DNA from: Alphaproteobacteria bacterium
Lineage (GTDB): Bacteria; Pseudomonadota; Alphaproteobacteria; Micropepsales; Micropepsaceae
Length of the DNA: 64,000 nucleotides
Direction: 5' to 3'
Assembly (NCBI GenBank): GCA_947475445.1
Contig: CANJLC010000007.1
Location: forward strand, 59,501-123,500
The notes beneath the pieces were generated by a model that saw only the letters and a list, made by a program, of their open reading frames with translations, was not told the DNA's origin and did not search any database. Shown here in pieces: positions 55,176-63,260 of the stretch; position 1 is the stretch's first letter, and each line of letters opens with the position of its first letter. The position numbers were made by a program, and so were the translations under genes.

Positions 55176-55661
55176 ATGGCCTCCAAGGTTTTTGTCGGCA
55201 TCATCATGGGCAGCCAGTCCGACTGGCCCACCATGAAAGCGGCGGCCGACCTGCTGGACGTTTTGGGCGTGGGCCATGAGGTCCGCATCGTCTCGGCCCA
55301 CCGCACCCCCGGCCGCATGGTGGACTATGCCAGGACCGCCACATCGCGCGGCATCAAGGTGATCATCGCGGGCGCCGGCGGCGCCGCGCATCTGCCGGGC
55401 ATGGTCGCCAGCATGACAACCCTGCCGGTGCTGGGCGTGCCGGTGCAATCCAAGGCCCTCAAGGGCCTCGACTCCCTTCTGTCCATCGCCCAGATGCCGG
55501 GCGGCGTGCCCGTGGCAACCTTCGCCATCGGCGAAGCCGGCGCGAAAAATGCCGGCCTGCATGCTGCTGCGATCCTGGCCTTGTCGGATGCCGGTTTGAA
55601 AAAGCGCCTTGATGCCTGGCGCGACAAGCAAACCAAGTCTGTCGCCAAGAAGCCAAAATGA
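55176..55661 (+). CDS. purE: N5-carboxyaminoimidazole ribonucleotide mutase
   Basis: It moves the carboxyl group to make CAIR in purine synthesis. The motifs [19 protein letters not shown] (about 7-25), [13 protein letters not shown] (about 45-57) and [20 protein letters not shown] (about 70-89) are the class I PurE signature. Its stop overlaps the purK ATG by four bases. At 161 residues it is full length. Confidence 0.97.
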   Translation: MASKVFVGIIMGSQSDWPTMKAAADLLDVLGVGHEVRIVSAHRTPGRMVDYARTATSRGIKVIIAGAGGAAHLPGMVASMTTLPVLGVPVQSKALKGLDSLLSIAQMPGGVPVATFAIGEAGAKNAGLHAAAILALSDAGLKKRLDAWRDKQTKSVAKKPK

Positions 55662-56737
55662 AGACGTTGGACAAGCCCGTTCCTCCGGGCGGCGTGATCG
55701 GCATTATCGGCGGCGGGCAGCTGGGGCGCATGCTGGCACTGGCGGCGGCGCGGCTGGGCCTGAAGACCTGCATCTACAATGACGAGAACCATGCGCCGGC
55801 GTTCCAGGTGACGCCGATGCAAATCGCGGCCCCCTATGATGACCGCGCCATGCTGCAGGGCTTTGCTGAAATCTGCGACGTCATCACCTACGAGTTTGAA
55901 AATCTTCCGGCGGATTCGCTGTCCTACCTGGCGGACTTGAAGCCGCTGCAGCCCGGCGTCGCGGCGCTGGAAATTCTCCAGGATCGTTATACTGAAAAAA
56001 GCTTCGTGGAATCGCTGGGGCTGCGCGTGGCGCCATTTGCCCAAGTGAACAGTGACACGCAAGCGCGCGCGGCTTTCGAAAAAATCGGCGGGCCCGGCAT
56101 CATCAAGACGCGGCGTTTTGGTTACGACGGCAAGGGCCAGGCCAAGGTTGCAACCGTTGACGCCGCCGCCACCGCCATGACGGCGTTCAAGGGCGCGCCC
56201 TGCATCCTGGAAGGGTTTGTGGATTTTGCCTTTGAGGCTTCGGTGGTGGCGGCACGCAGCGCGGACGGCTCCTTCGCCGCCTATGACCCGCCGGAAAATA
56301 TCCACGAGAACCATATCCTGCGCCGCTCGATCGTGCCGGGCCGCCTGACCAGGGCGCAAAACGACGAAGCCAAGGCCATCGCCAAGGCCATTGCCGACAG
56401 GCTGAATTATGTCGGCGTGCTGGCGGTGGAACTGTTCGTGCTGAAGGACGGATCGCTCCTGGTCAATGAAATCGCGCCCCGCGTGCACAATAGCGGCCAC
56501 TGGACCATAGAGGCCTGCGCCTGCTCCCAGTTCGAACAGCATGTCCGCGCCATTGCCGGCTGGCCGCTGGGCGACCCCACGCGCCATGCCGATGCCGTGA
56601 TGGAAAATATCATCGGCGCGGAAGTGAATGCCTGGGAAGATCTGGCCCGCGGCGGCGCCCTGCATCTTTACGGAAAGAAAGACGCCAAGCTGGGCCGCAA
56701 GATGGGCCACGTCACAAGGCTTAGGCTGAAGAGCTAG
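55658..56737 (+). CDS. purK: N5-carboxyaminoimidazole ribonucleotide synthase
   Basis: An ATP-grasp enzyme that carboxylates AIR to the substrate of PurE. It has [20 protein letters not shown] (about 12-31), the ATP-grasp [10 protein letters not shown] (about 151-160) and [19 protein letters not shown] (about 269-287). At 359 residues the length is normal. It forms the purEK operon. Confidence 0.96.
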   Translation: MKTLDKPVPPGGVIGIIGGGQLGRMLALAAARLGLKTCIYNDENHAPAFQVTPMQIAAPYDDRAMLQGFAEICDVITYEFENLPADSLSYLADLKPLQPGVAALEILQDRYTEKSFVESLGLRVAPFAQVNSDTQARAAFEKIGGPGIIKTRRFGYDGKGQAKVATVDAAATAMTAFKGAPCILEGFVDFAFEASVVAARSADGSFAAYDPPENIHENHILRRSIVPGRLTRAQNDEAKAIAKAIADRLNYVGVLAVELFVLKDGSLLVNEIAPRVHNSGHWTIEACACSQFEQHVRAIAGWPLGDPTRHADAVMENIIGAEVNAWEDLARGGALHLYGKKDAKLGRKMGHVTRLRLKS

Positions 56738-56766
56738 TGTCATTCCCGCGCAAGCGGAAACCAGAC

Positions 56767-57420
56767 TTACTTTTCCTTCGGCTTCGCCCAGTCGCCAAAG
56801 GCCGGAAAGTTCGCCAGCGCCTTCTTGGCCTGCGCCTTGAACTTCTCGAACTGCATGACGTTTTCGATCCGCGCCGCCAAGAATTCCGTGGTGGCGCTTT
56901 CATCCTCGCTGGCGTCATTGAACCAGCGCACCAGTGTCGAACCATAAACACCCGCCAGGATGCCGCGCTTGGTGTAGAAATTGAAATCGGTCGAGGTGTC
57001 GCCCACCGCCCGCCACATGGCATCGACGCTGCGGTACATCAGCCTGGCTCCCAGCGCCGCATGGGTTGGCAGCGACAAGGTGGCGCCGGCGCGCCGCGCC
57101 GCTTCCTTGTGCGGTTTCAGAACGGAGAGCCGCGCCAGCACCGCCGCCGAAATGCGGCTGCGGATTTTCATCGCCGCCAGGTCTATCTGCGCCAGGCGCG
57201 CTTCCATCTCTTCGTCCGCTTGCACGGAATAATACTCAATCAGCGACAGCGGTCCGTCGGGAAACAGGCGCGTCAACTCCGCCTGGTCCAGTCCCGCACT
57301 CTTGCCGGCCTTGGCCAGCAGCGCATCCGTAAAGCCGTCAAACACTGCATCGGGCAGGGCGGCGGCCAGCACGGCAGCTTTCAGGCTCGCATCATCGGTG
57401 GCGGCTTTTGTGTCGGTCAT
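56767..57420 (-). CDS. COQ9-family ubiquinone biosynthesis protein
   Basis: This 217-residue lipid-binding TetR-like fold is known to help the COQ7 hydroxylase step in ubiquinone synthesis. The family block is MWRAVGDTSTDFNFYTKRGI (about 135-154), then LAGVYGSTLVRWFND. It overlaps the end of def by four bases and stands in the well-known divergent arrangement with rpsU. Confidence 0.92.
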   Translation of the reverse strand: MTDTKAATDDASLKAAVLAAALPDAVFDGFTDALLAKAGKSAGLDQAELTRLFPDGPLSLIEYYSVQADEEMEARLAQIDLAAMKIRSRISAAVLARLSVLKPHKEAARRAGATLSLPTHAALGARLMYRSVDAMWRAVGDTSTDFNFYTKRGILAGVYGSTLVRWFNDASEDESATTEFLAARIENVMQFEKFKAQAKKALANFPAFGDWAKPKEK

Positions 57421-57971
57421 GGGCTTTTCTTCGCCGCCAGATGATGGATTTCGCTTTCAAAGATCAGCTTGGACAGATCGCCCATGCGGCTGGGATATAG
57501 CCGGCCATCCAGGTGATCCACCTCATGCTGCACCACCCGGGCATGAAAGCCGCGCGCGGTGCGCTCGATCAGTTTTCCGTCCAGCCCCAGGCCGCGATAG
57601 CGGATATGGGCCGGGCGCTCGACATAGCCGCGCAGGCCCGGCACCGACAGGCAGCCCTCCCAGCCGCCCTCGCTGGCCGGATCCATCACCATGATTTCGG
57701 GATTGATCAGGCAGGTCAGGGGGGCGGTGTGGTCAAATTGTTCGCCTTCCGACAGGTCCGGCTCGCCTCGCTCGCCCGGGGCCTGGAAAATCACCAGCCT
57801 GAGCGGCACATGCACCTGGGGGGCGGCCAGCCCGGCGCCATTGGCATCCGCCATCGTTTCCACCATGTCATTGACAAGATTACGGATTTCCAGCGCGGTG
57901 GGGTCTTCCACGGGGCGGGCAATCTGGGCCAGGACGGGATGGCCCATGCGGGCGATTTTCAGGATAGCCAT
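57417..57971 (-). CDS. def: Peptide deformylase
   Basis: It removes the formyl group from nascent proteins. All three motifs are present: GAGLAAPQ (about 46-53), EGCLSVPG (metal Cys) and QHEVDHLDG (metal His pair with catalytic Glu). Lengths between motifs are typical; 184 residues. It is followed by the COQ9 gene, which overlaps it by four bases. Confidence 0.95.
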   Translation of the reverse strand: MAILKIARMGHPVLAQIARPVEDPTALEIRNLVNDMVETMADANGAGLAAPQVHVPLRLVIFQAPGERGEPDLSEGEQFDHTAPLTCLINPEIMVMDPASEGGWEGCLSVPGLRGYVERPAHIRYRGLGLDGKLIERTARGFHARVVQHEVDHLDGRLYPSRMGDLSKLIFESEIHHLAAKKSP

Positions 57972-58093
57972 AGGCGGAATATGGGGCTGGGGGCGGAACG
58001 GGAAAAGCCCAAAAAGCTTAAAACCCGCAGGTGGACAGGGGAAATGCCTTCTGTTATCTACCCCGGCCTTCAGAAAACTAATCGGAGCCGTCT

Positions 58094-58306
58094 TTGCAGA
58101 TCATCGTCCGCGACAACAATATCGACCAGGCGCTCAAGGCCCTGAAGAAGAAGATGCAGCGTGAAGGCATCTTCCGCGAGATGAAGTTGCGCGGCGCCTA
58201 TGAAAAGCCCTCCGAAAAGCGCGCCCGTGAGCGCGCCGAAGCGGTCCGCCGCTATCGCAAGCTGCAGCGCAAGCGCGCCCAGCGCGAAGGCCTGATCCCG
58301 CGCTAG
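58094..58306 (+). CDS. rpsU: 30S ribosomal protein S21
   Basis: This small basic ribosomal protein is needed for initiation. It reads [20 protein letters not shown] and has the 70-residue length of alphaproteobacterial S21. The start is a TTG at 58094; GGAG lies six bases before it and no ATG or GTG fits. It diverges from def/COQ9 and ends at a hairpin terminator. Confidence 0.94.
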   Translation: MQIIVRDNNIDQALKALKKKMQREGIFREMKLRGAYEKPSEKRARERAEAVRRYRKLQRKRAQREGLIPR

Positions 58307-58331
58307 TCTGCTGGAACACCGAATTGAAAAC

Positions 58332-58357
58332 AGGTCGCTTCGGCGGCCTTTTTCTTT
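58332..58357 (+). terminator. Rho-independent terminator of rpsU
   Basis: AGGTCGC, a TTCG tetraloop and GCGGCCT (58332-58349) pair over seven bases, including one G-T wobble, and are followed by a T-rich run (TTTTCTTT). Confidence 0.8.
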
Positions 58358-58416
58358 GCGCCGGAACATCGCGCCCGCGAAGCTGAAGACTTCGCGTCAG
58401 CGCGTGCGGCCATGAA

Positions 58417-59400
58417 TCACGTGCAGTCGGCGCAAACGGCCACTTCCACCGTCACATGGCTGAGGTCGGGATAGCGCTGGCGCAAGGCCGCCTTGATCTG
58501 CTCGGCGCTGGTGGCATCGGGCGACACCAGCGACACGATCAGCCCTTCATGCCCCGGGCCCAGCCGCCACAGATGCAGGTCCGCCACCCGCGAACCCATT
58601 TCCTGTTCGATCATGTTCTTGATGGCGCTGGAGCGCTTGGGATTTGAATCGGCATCCAGCAGCACCATGGCGCTGTCGCGGATCAGGCCAAAGGCCCAGG
58701 CGCCGATCACCACCGCTCCGACCAGCCCGCACAAGGGGTCCAGCAGGCCAAGGCCATAATAATAATAACCTGCGCCCAGCGCGATGATCGCCAGCACGCT
58801 GGTGGCCGCATCCGCCAGGACATGCACATAGGCGGCGCGCATATTGTTGTCATGGCCATGGCTATGGCCGTGCTTGTGATCGTGGTCATGCGCGTGACCA
58901 TGATCGTGGCCATGGTCGCCTTTCAGGACCAGGGCGGTGATGAGATTGACGGCCAGGCCGATCGCCGCGATCAAAAGCGCGTCGCCATACGCCACGGACT
59001 GCGGCGTCAACAACCGCACCGCCGACTCCCACGCCACGGCCAGCGCCGTCAGGCCCAATATGATGGCGCTGGCAAAGGCCGCCAGATCACCGAATTTTCC
59101 GGAGCCAAAGGTGAAACGCGTATTGCCGGCATGGCGGCGGGCCAGCCAGTAGGCGCCTGCGGCCAGGCCCAGCGCCCCCACATGCGTCGCCATATGCACG
59201 CCGTCGGCCAGCAGCGCCATGGAATGATAGGCAAGGCCGCAGACGATCTCGACCACCATGAACACAGCGGTAATCAGCGCAGCCAGCCTGGCGCGGCTTT
59301 CGGCGCGGCCATGGCCGGCGCCCAGGAACACATGGTCCTTGGTCCACGTGCCATGGTCGTGGACGGAAGGCGTTTGTGCGTGTGCGTGATCGTGTGCCAT
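58417..59400 (-). CDS. Cation diffusion facilitator, zinc/cobalt/cadmium efflux type
   Basis: It exports divalent metal by proton antiport. Six membrane helices are present, with metal-site residues in HMATHVGALGLAAGAYW (about 69-85) and YVHVLADAATSVLA (about 190-203). A histidine-rich cytoplasmic loop (about residues 162-185, repeated HGH/HDH) follows helix 4. The C-terminal dimerisation domain (about 250-327) is intact. At 327 residues it resembles DmeF/ZitB. Confidence 0.93.
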   Translation of the reverse strand: MAHDHAHAQTPSVHDHGTWTKDHVFLGAGHGRAESRARLAALITAVFMVVEIVCGLAYHSMALLADGVHMATHVGALGLAAGAYWLARRHAGNTRFTFGSGKFGDLAAFASAIILGLTALAVAWESAVRLLTPQSVAYGDALLIAAIGLAVNLITALVLKGDHGHDHGHAHDHDHKHGHSHGHDNNMRAAYVHVLADAATSVLAIIALGAGYYYYGLGLLDPLCGLVGAVVIGAWAFGLIRDSAMVLLDADSNPKRSSAIKNMIEQEMGSRVADLHLWRLGPGHEGLIVSLVSPDATSAEQIKAALRQRYPDLSHVTVEVAVCADCT

Positions 59401-59432
59401 GCCGCCATCTTAGGGCAAAGGCAGGCGCAAGC

Positions 59433-60143
59433 CTAGCTTGGCGGCGGGCCGTGCATGTAGGATTCCACCAGCGAGCCGGCGATGAGACGCCAGCCATCCA
59501 CCAGCACGAAAAAGATCAGCTTGAAGGGCAGGGAGATGATCACCGGCGGCAGCATCATCATGCCCATGCTCATCAGGATCGAGGCGACCGCCATGTCGAT
59601 GATCAGGAACGGCACAAAGATCAAAAAGCCGATTTCAAAGGCGCGCTTCAGCTCCGACAGCATGAAGGCGGGGGCCAGCGTGGTCAGCGCCACATCGGTG
59701 GGATTGGCCGGCGGCTTGGCCTTGCTCATGTCCAGGAACAGCTTCAAATCGGCCTGGCGCACATGGCCGGTCATGAATTTCTTCATCGGCACCATGGCCG
59801 CGTTGAATCCGACCTCGGTGGTGACGGTATTTTCCATCATTGGCTTGATGCCCTGGTTATAGGCATCGGTCAGTGTCGGCGTCATCACAAACAGCGTCAG
59901 GAACATGGCCAGCGAAACCAGCACGCTGTTGGGCGGGCTTTGCTGCAATCCCAGCGCCGTTCGCAGCAGTGACAGCACCACCACGATGCGCACAAAGCTG
60001 GTCATCATGATCAGGATGGACGGCGCAATCGAAAGCACCGTGATCAGGGCGATGATCTGCATCATACGGTCGGTGAAAAGTCCCGAACCGGAGAAATCGA
60101 TCGAAAGCCCGCCATCGGCGGCGGGCGTGGTGGCGGAAATGAT
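59433..60143 (-). pseudogene. fliP: Flagellar export protein FliP, 5' end removed by an IS fragment
   Basis: FliP is a core membrane protein of the flagellar type III secretion gate. The conserved body is present: PSILIMMTSFVRIVVVLSLL, LQQSPPNSVLVSLAMFLTLF and LAPAFMLSELKRAFEIGFLI. It runs upstream through ISATTPAADGGLSIDF and then hits the 114-bp IS-derived repeat, where an in-frame TAA occurs (60154-60156). The N-terminal signal peptide and start are missing; the first internal ATG is at 60065. No other flagellar gene is in the window. Confidence 0.85.
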
Positions 60144-60257
60144 CGGCCCCCATTAGGTGGTCCGGGTTGAATGTTAGTGCATTGCTTCCTCCTTGGCCAT
60201 TGCCGACTGGAGGTGGAGCGTAGCGGAACCGGAAGGCGGCAATGGCGGCGTCGCGGT
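60144..60257. mobile_element. Solo 114-bp IS3-family 3'-end fragment (left copy)
   Basis: These 114 bases are identical, except for one base (A at 60176, G in the other copy), to 63147-63260, the end of the IS transposase gene on the minus strand. The outer end abuts fliP; the inner end (60257) breaks off against the DUF6476-like remnant. The minus strand encodes the last 33-34 transposase codons and its TAA. It is a deletion scar of an IS. Confidence 0.9.
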
Positions 60258-60405
60258 CCAGCTGGCGCCCGGGGCCCATATCATCTCGGCTTCGACCGAT
60301 GCCGGCAAGCTGGTGCTGCATGTGACCACGCCCTCGGGCAGCGAAGTGGATGTTTTCGACCTCGCCACCGGCCAACTGACGTCACAGGTGAAAGACAGCC
60401 CTTGA
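60258..60405 (+). pseudogene. DUF6476-like protein, 3' remnant
   Basis: Only the C-terminal 48 or so codons remain (QLAPGAHIISASTDAGKLVL to TSQVKDSP). The pattern resembles the periplasmic end of short single-pass DUF6476 proteins. The 5' part, including the membrane helix, has been replaced by the IS fragment; the frame is open into the fragment, so a chimeric ORF from a TTG at 60193 exists but is unlikely to be functional. Its TGA overlaps the TTG of the M67 gene. Confidence 0.6.
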
Positions 60406-60836
60406 AGCTGATCCTGACCTTAGGCCTCTAGGCGCAGATCAAGGCAGAAGCGAAATCCACTTTCCCGCGCGAATGCTGTGGCCTGATCGAAGGCGTGGTT
60501 TGCGGTGATGTGTTTGTGGCGCGGGCGCTCCATCCCGCCCGCAATGACGCAGAGGCGGCAGACCGTTTCGCCATCGCCCCGGAAGATCACCTCAAGGCGT
60601 CGCGCCTGGCGCGCGCCAACGGTCATCGTCTGATCGGTTGCTATCACTCCCATCCCAAGGGCGCGGCCGAGCCGTCGCGGCACGATTTGAACGGCGCTGG
60701 GGAAGAAAATTTTCTCTGGCTGATCGCCGGCGGGGCGGATTGCGGATTGCGCGCTTTTATCTACCGCGCAGCCGGTTTTGAAGGATTGCCATTCGGCGCC
60801 GACTTGGTGACGTCATCGCTGAACGAGCGCAACTGA
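60402..60836 (+). pseudogene. M67-family (Mov34/MPN/PAD-1) metallopeptidase, amber stop at codon 10
   Basis: The frame from TTG 60402 reads LKLILTLGL, then TAG (60429-60431), then AQIKAEAKSTFPRECCGLIE and the JAMM motif CYHSHPKGAAEPSRHD. The catalytic Glu (RECCG) and the zinc His pair plus Asp are intact, so a single nonsense change inactivates an otherwise normal gene of about 145 codons. No start codon lies between the stop and the Glu. The 3' end overlaps the convergent DUF6894 gene by 76 bases. Confidence 0.8.
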
Positions 60837-61075
60837 CCTTCCTTGAACAACGCGTCCTGTGCGCTGACCACGACCAACACCACGCCGTCGGTCCCACTGA
60901 TTTCGATCAGGCGGTTGTTGAGTGAGCCGCCATGCAGCAGGCTCTCGCCCAACATCTCACGGCTGGCATTGATCGCCTCGCGCCGCGCCGCCACCAGGTC
61001 GGGAAACTCCTGACCTTCGGTGCCGCGGCTTACATCATCGCCGCCGTCGCGCACATGAAAAAAGAACCGGGCCAT
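60761..61075 (-). CDS. DUF6894 domain protein
   Basis: A small alphaproteobacterial family beginning MARFFFHVRDGGDDV (ATG 61075), with the block PDLVAARREAINASREMLGE (about 28-47) and IEISGTDGVVLVVVSAQDAL. It is 104 residues. Members are often scattered through accessory DNA; the function is unknown. The last 25 codons run antisense over the M67 pseudogene. Confidence 0.85.
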   Translation of the reverse strand: MARFFFHVRDGGDDVSRGTEGQEFPDLVAARREAINASREMLGESLLHGGSLNNRLIEISGTDGVVLVVVSAQDALFKEGQLRSFSDDVTKSAPNGNPSKPAAR

Positions 61076-61171
61076 TTTGCCGAACCATTTGTCCTGTCTG
61101 GTAAAAAGCAACGGCGCAAACGGGCTGCCGTTCCGGTCCCGATTTTGATTTTGCTGTTTCCCTACCGGAAC

Positions 61172-61201
61172 TTGCGGGGAGCCGGGCCTGCACCGTATAA
61201 G
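61172..61201 (+). promoter_or_regulatory. Putative sigma-70 promoter of tRNA-Glu
   Basis: TTGCGG (61172-61177), an 18-base spacer and TATAAG (61196-61201) end 11 bases before the first base of the tRNA, a normal distance. Confidence 0.6.
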
Positions 61202-61212
61202 CGGCTTCGCTT

Positions 61213-61287
61213 GTTCCCATCGTCTAGCGGTTAGGACGCAGCCCTCTCAAGGCTGAAACTGGGGTTCAATTCCCCGTGGGAGCACCA
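61213..61287 (+). tRNA. tRNA-Glu (CUC)
   Basis: The acceptor GTTCCCA (61213-61219) pairs with TGGGAGC (one G-U), followed by A and an encoded CCA (61285-61287). The anticodon loop CTCTCAA gives CUC. The TCGTCTAGCGG D-arm start and the TGGGG-TTCAATT-CCCCG T arm are typical of tRNA-Glu. Confidence 0.95.
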
Positions 61288-61521
61288 ATAAAATCAAGTG
61301 AATGGACATGCAACCACCGCATCGTCTCACTGGGGTAGACGATATAAAGCGCGATCAAAATGCTAATCATGGCCCGGAATAAAGTGCCCATCAGCCCTAT
61401 CATGGCCATTCACTGAAAAATGATACATTTGGCGGAGCCCAAACGATACGCCATATATATACAAACGCGGTGCCATAGATGGTTGGCCACGGCACGGCAC
61501 AGCTTGAAGATGGGTGCACAG

Positions 61522-62013
61522 TCATATTTGTCGACGTGCTTCGCGCGTATCCAAACGAATGATAAGTTGTTCGAGAAGATCGCGGACCCCGCGCTCTAGT
61601 TCGCCAATGGTCTTTGCCAATATCCAGCTGGGTGTCTGCTTGATCGAAGTCATCGACCAATCATCCCAGGAAGCGTCATCGAAAAACCATCCGGGATGAA
61701 TGTTCAGCGCTTCCGCGATTTGAGCGATTGCAACGCCATCAATCGCAAGCAGACCGTTTTCGATTTCCCATAGGCGCCGTGGCGGTATGCCAAGTCTTTG
61801 CGCCAATGTCTCTCGTGTTAGATTGGCTATATTAGCTTCATTCCGGCCCTCGGATTCCTCGCGCGCAAGATGAATGCGACGTCCTATCTTGCATTTCCAA
61901 TAGACGCCCGGACGCGCACCCGCACGGGTTCTTCCAAAGATTGGAGTGGATTTTTCGGGTATGGGGGATGACGTAGGCATCACGCGCTCCAGAAGTATCG
62001 AGCTTGGATACAT
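61522..62013 (-). CDS. XRE-family helix-turn-helix regulator
   Basis: The helix-turn-helix lies near the middle (about 62-110): LTRETLAQRLGIPPRRLWEI, then NGLLAIDGVAIAQIAEALNI. The N-terminal 45 residues are basic and unstructured, and the C-terminus is helical (ELERGVRDLLEQLIIRLD). The ATG at 62013 is used; 61980 is an alternative. The DNA is AT-richer than the core genome. It could repress an element between the IS copies, but no operator is visible. Confidence 0.75.
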   Translation of the reverse strand: MYPSSILLERVMPTSSPIPEKSTPIFGRTRAGARPGVYWKCKIGRRIHLAREESEGRNEANIANLTRETLAQRLGIPPRRLWEIENGLLAIDGVAIAQIAEALNIHPGWFFDDASWDDWSMTSIKQTPSWILAKTIGELERGVRDLLEQLIIRLDTREARRQI

Positions 62014-62387
62014 CAGAAGTAGTTTATAGAAAGTTTATGAAGGCGGCATAATCTACCACTCCCCGGCACAGTGTGTGTAAAAGAATGGCCTTTTAAGAAA
62101 AACCACAGCGATGCTGTGATTATATTCTTAACTCAATCGTAAATTCAAAAGTTGGCACTATTAAGGAATTCCATTCATAGCGGCCCCCGAAATGATCTTC
62201 ATTACTTGTAGATCGCTATAGGATCAATGACTTATGCGAGGGTGCCCGAGCATCGCCATTCGAACGGGGTCTTGGTCATGCACACAATAGTAAATTAATG
62301 CGCTGTGGCACGATCCTCAATCCAGAAACGTTTTGTCAACCTTTTACGCAGATGGTCGGTTTCGAGACAGTGTGGGAAACGTTCGCA
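62014..62387. other. AT-rich gap between XRE gene and NlpD-like gene
   Basis: These 374 bases hold the two divergent starts and no credible ORF. Several AT runs (around 62100-62165) could carry promoters, but I see no clear -35/-10 pair or repeat. Confidence 0.5.
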
Positions 62388-63047
62388 ATGGCCGATCGTT
62401 CGTGCAAATTTATATGTGTGATGCTTGCGCTGCTACTCCCAGTTCTGAGCGGTTGCATGCCACCGACACCTGAGACCGCGCTAGACTGGGGCGTGACCGA
62501 CGCATTGTCTTCAGTCGGAGGACACGGACGCATCATCCCTAGTAAAGCGCGCACCTATGTCTATCGCGGCGACAATACGAATGGCGCGGATGTTACACCC
62601 ACGCAACGCCCGGTTTCACCGCAAGACACTCCCTATGTCCATACTGAACCGACTGTGTTGAGGTCCATGAGGTTCGAATGGCCAGTTTCTGGGCGCATTA
62701 TTTCCAGGTTCGGCAGCGATGAGAGCGGCGCGCGCAATGATGGCATCAATATCGCTGCTAAATTCGGAGAACCGATACATGCCGCGGCGAGTGGCAGCGT
62801 CCTCTATGTGGGCAGTGAACTCGCGAGTTATGGTAATCTTATTCTCATCAAGCACACTGATGGCTATGTCACTGCCTATGCCCATGCAGAGCGGATTCTG
62901 GTGGATCTCGGCGACCCCATTACGAAAGGGCAAGTGATAGGCTATGCGGGTAAAACGGGCGACGTGACCTCACCCCAGCTTCATTTCGAGATTCGTCACG
63001 ACGCCAAACCGGTTGATCCGCGCCCGCTGCTCGTCGCATCTCACTAA
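62388..63047 (+). CDS. NlpD-like lipoprotein with degenerate LytM (M23) domain
   Basis: The ATG at 62388 gives a lipoprotein signal with lipobox LLPVLSGC (Cys23). After a linker, residues about 96-215 form a LytM domain close to NlpD: EWPVSGRIISRFGS, NDGINIAAKFGEPIHAA, YGNLILIKHTDGYVTAYAH and LHFEIRHD. Two zinc-ligand positions of true M23 peptidases are Asn here, as in NlpD/EnvC, so it is probably an amidase activator. NlpD's LysM domain is absent, and the gene is shorter than usual. An upstream ATG at 62298 is unlikely. Confidence 0.85.
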   Translation: MADRSCKFICVMLALLLPVLSGCMPPTPETALDWGVTDALSSVGGHGRIIPSKARTYVYRGDNTNGADVTPTQRPVSPQDTPYVHTEPTVLRSMRFEWPVSGRIISRFGSDESGARNDGINIAAKFGEPIHAAASGSVLYVGSELASYGNLILIKHTDGYVTAYAHAERILVDLGDPITKGQVIGYAGKTGDVTSPQLHFEIRHDAKPVDPRPLLVASH

Positions 63048-63146
63048 TAGTCTGACATTTTGCTCTATATTCCCCGATAGATACCGAATAGATTGCCCAA
63101 TGACTCGGCCGCGTCAGGGCCTCTTGCCCGGGCGGCTCCAGCTGAC

Positions 63147-63260
63147 CGGCCCCCATTAGGTGGTCCGGGTTGAATGTTGGTGCATTGCTTCCTCCTTGGC
63201 CATTGCCGACTGGAGGTGGAGCGTAGCGGAACCGGAAGGCGGCAATGGCGGCGTCGCGGT
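63147..63260. repeat. Right copy of the 114-bp direct repeat
   Basis: It is identical to 60144-60257 except for one base at 63179, in the same orientation and exactly 3003 bp away. Recombination between the two could delete the 3-kb segment with tRNA-Glu, the XRE gene and the NlpD-like gene. Confidence 0.92.

Noticed and set aside
58861..58920. Short tandem repeats of catggc/catgatc type, as a possible microsatellite or CRISPR-like array
   Set aside because: They encode the histidine-rich loop of the cation efflux protein; codon-level repetition explains them.
61266..61409. A 47-codon minus-strand ORF with a hydrophobic stretch beside tRNA-Glu
   Set aside because: It runs antisense through the 3' end of the tRNA, has no ribosome binding site, and its terminal codons come from the tRNA itself.
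62231..62290. Sequence cgagggtgccc shared with the 22-codon ORF region (37425-37435)
   Set aside because: Only 11 bases match and neither the ribosome binding site nor the terminator is repeated, so common origin is not supported.
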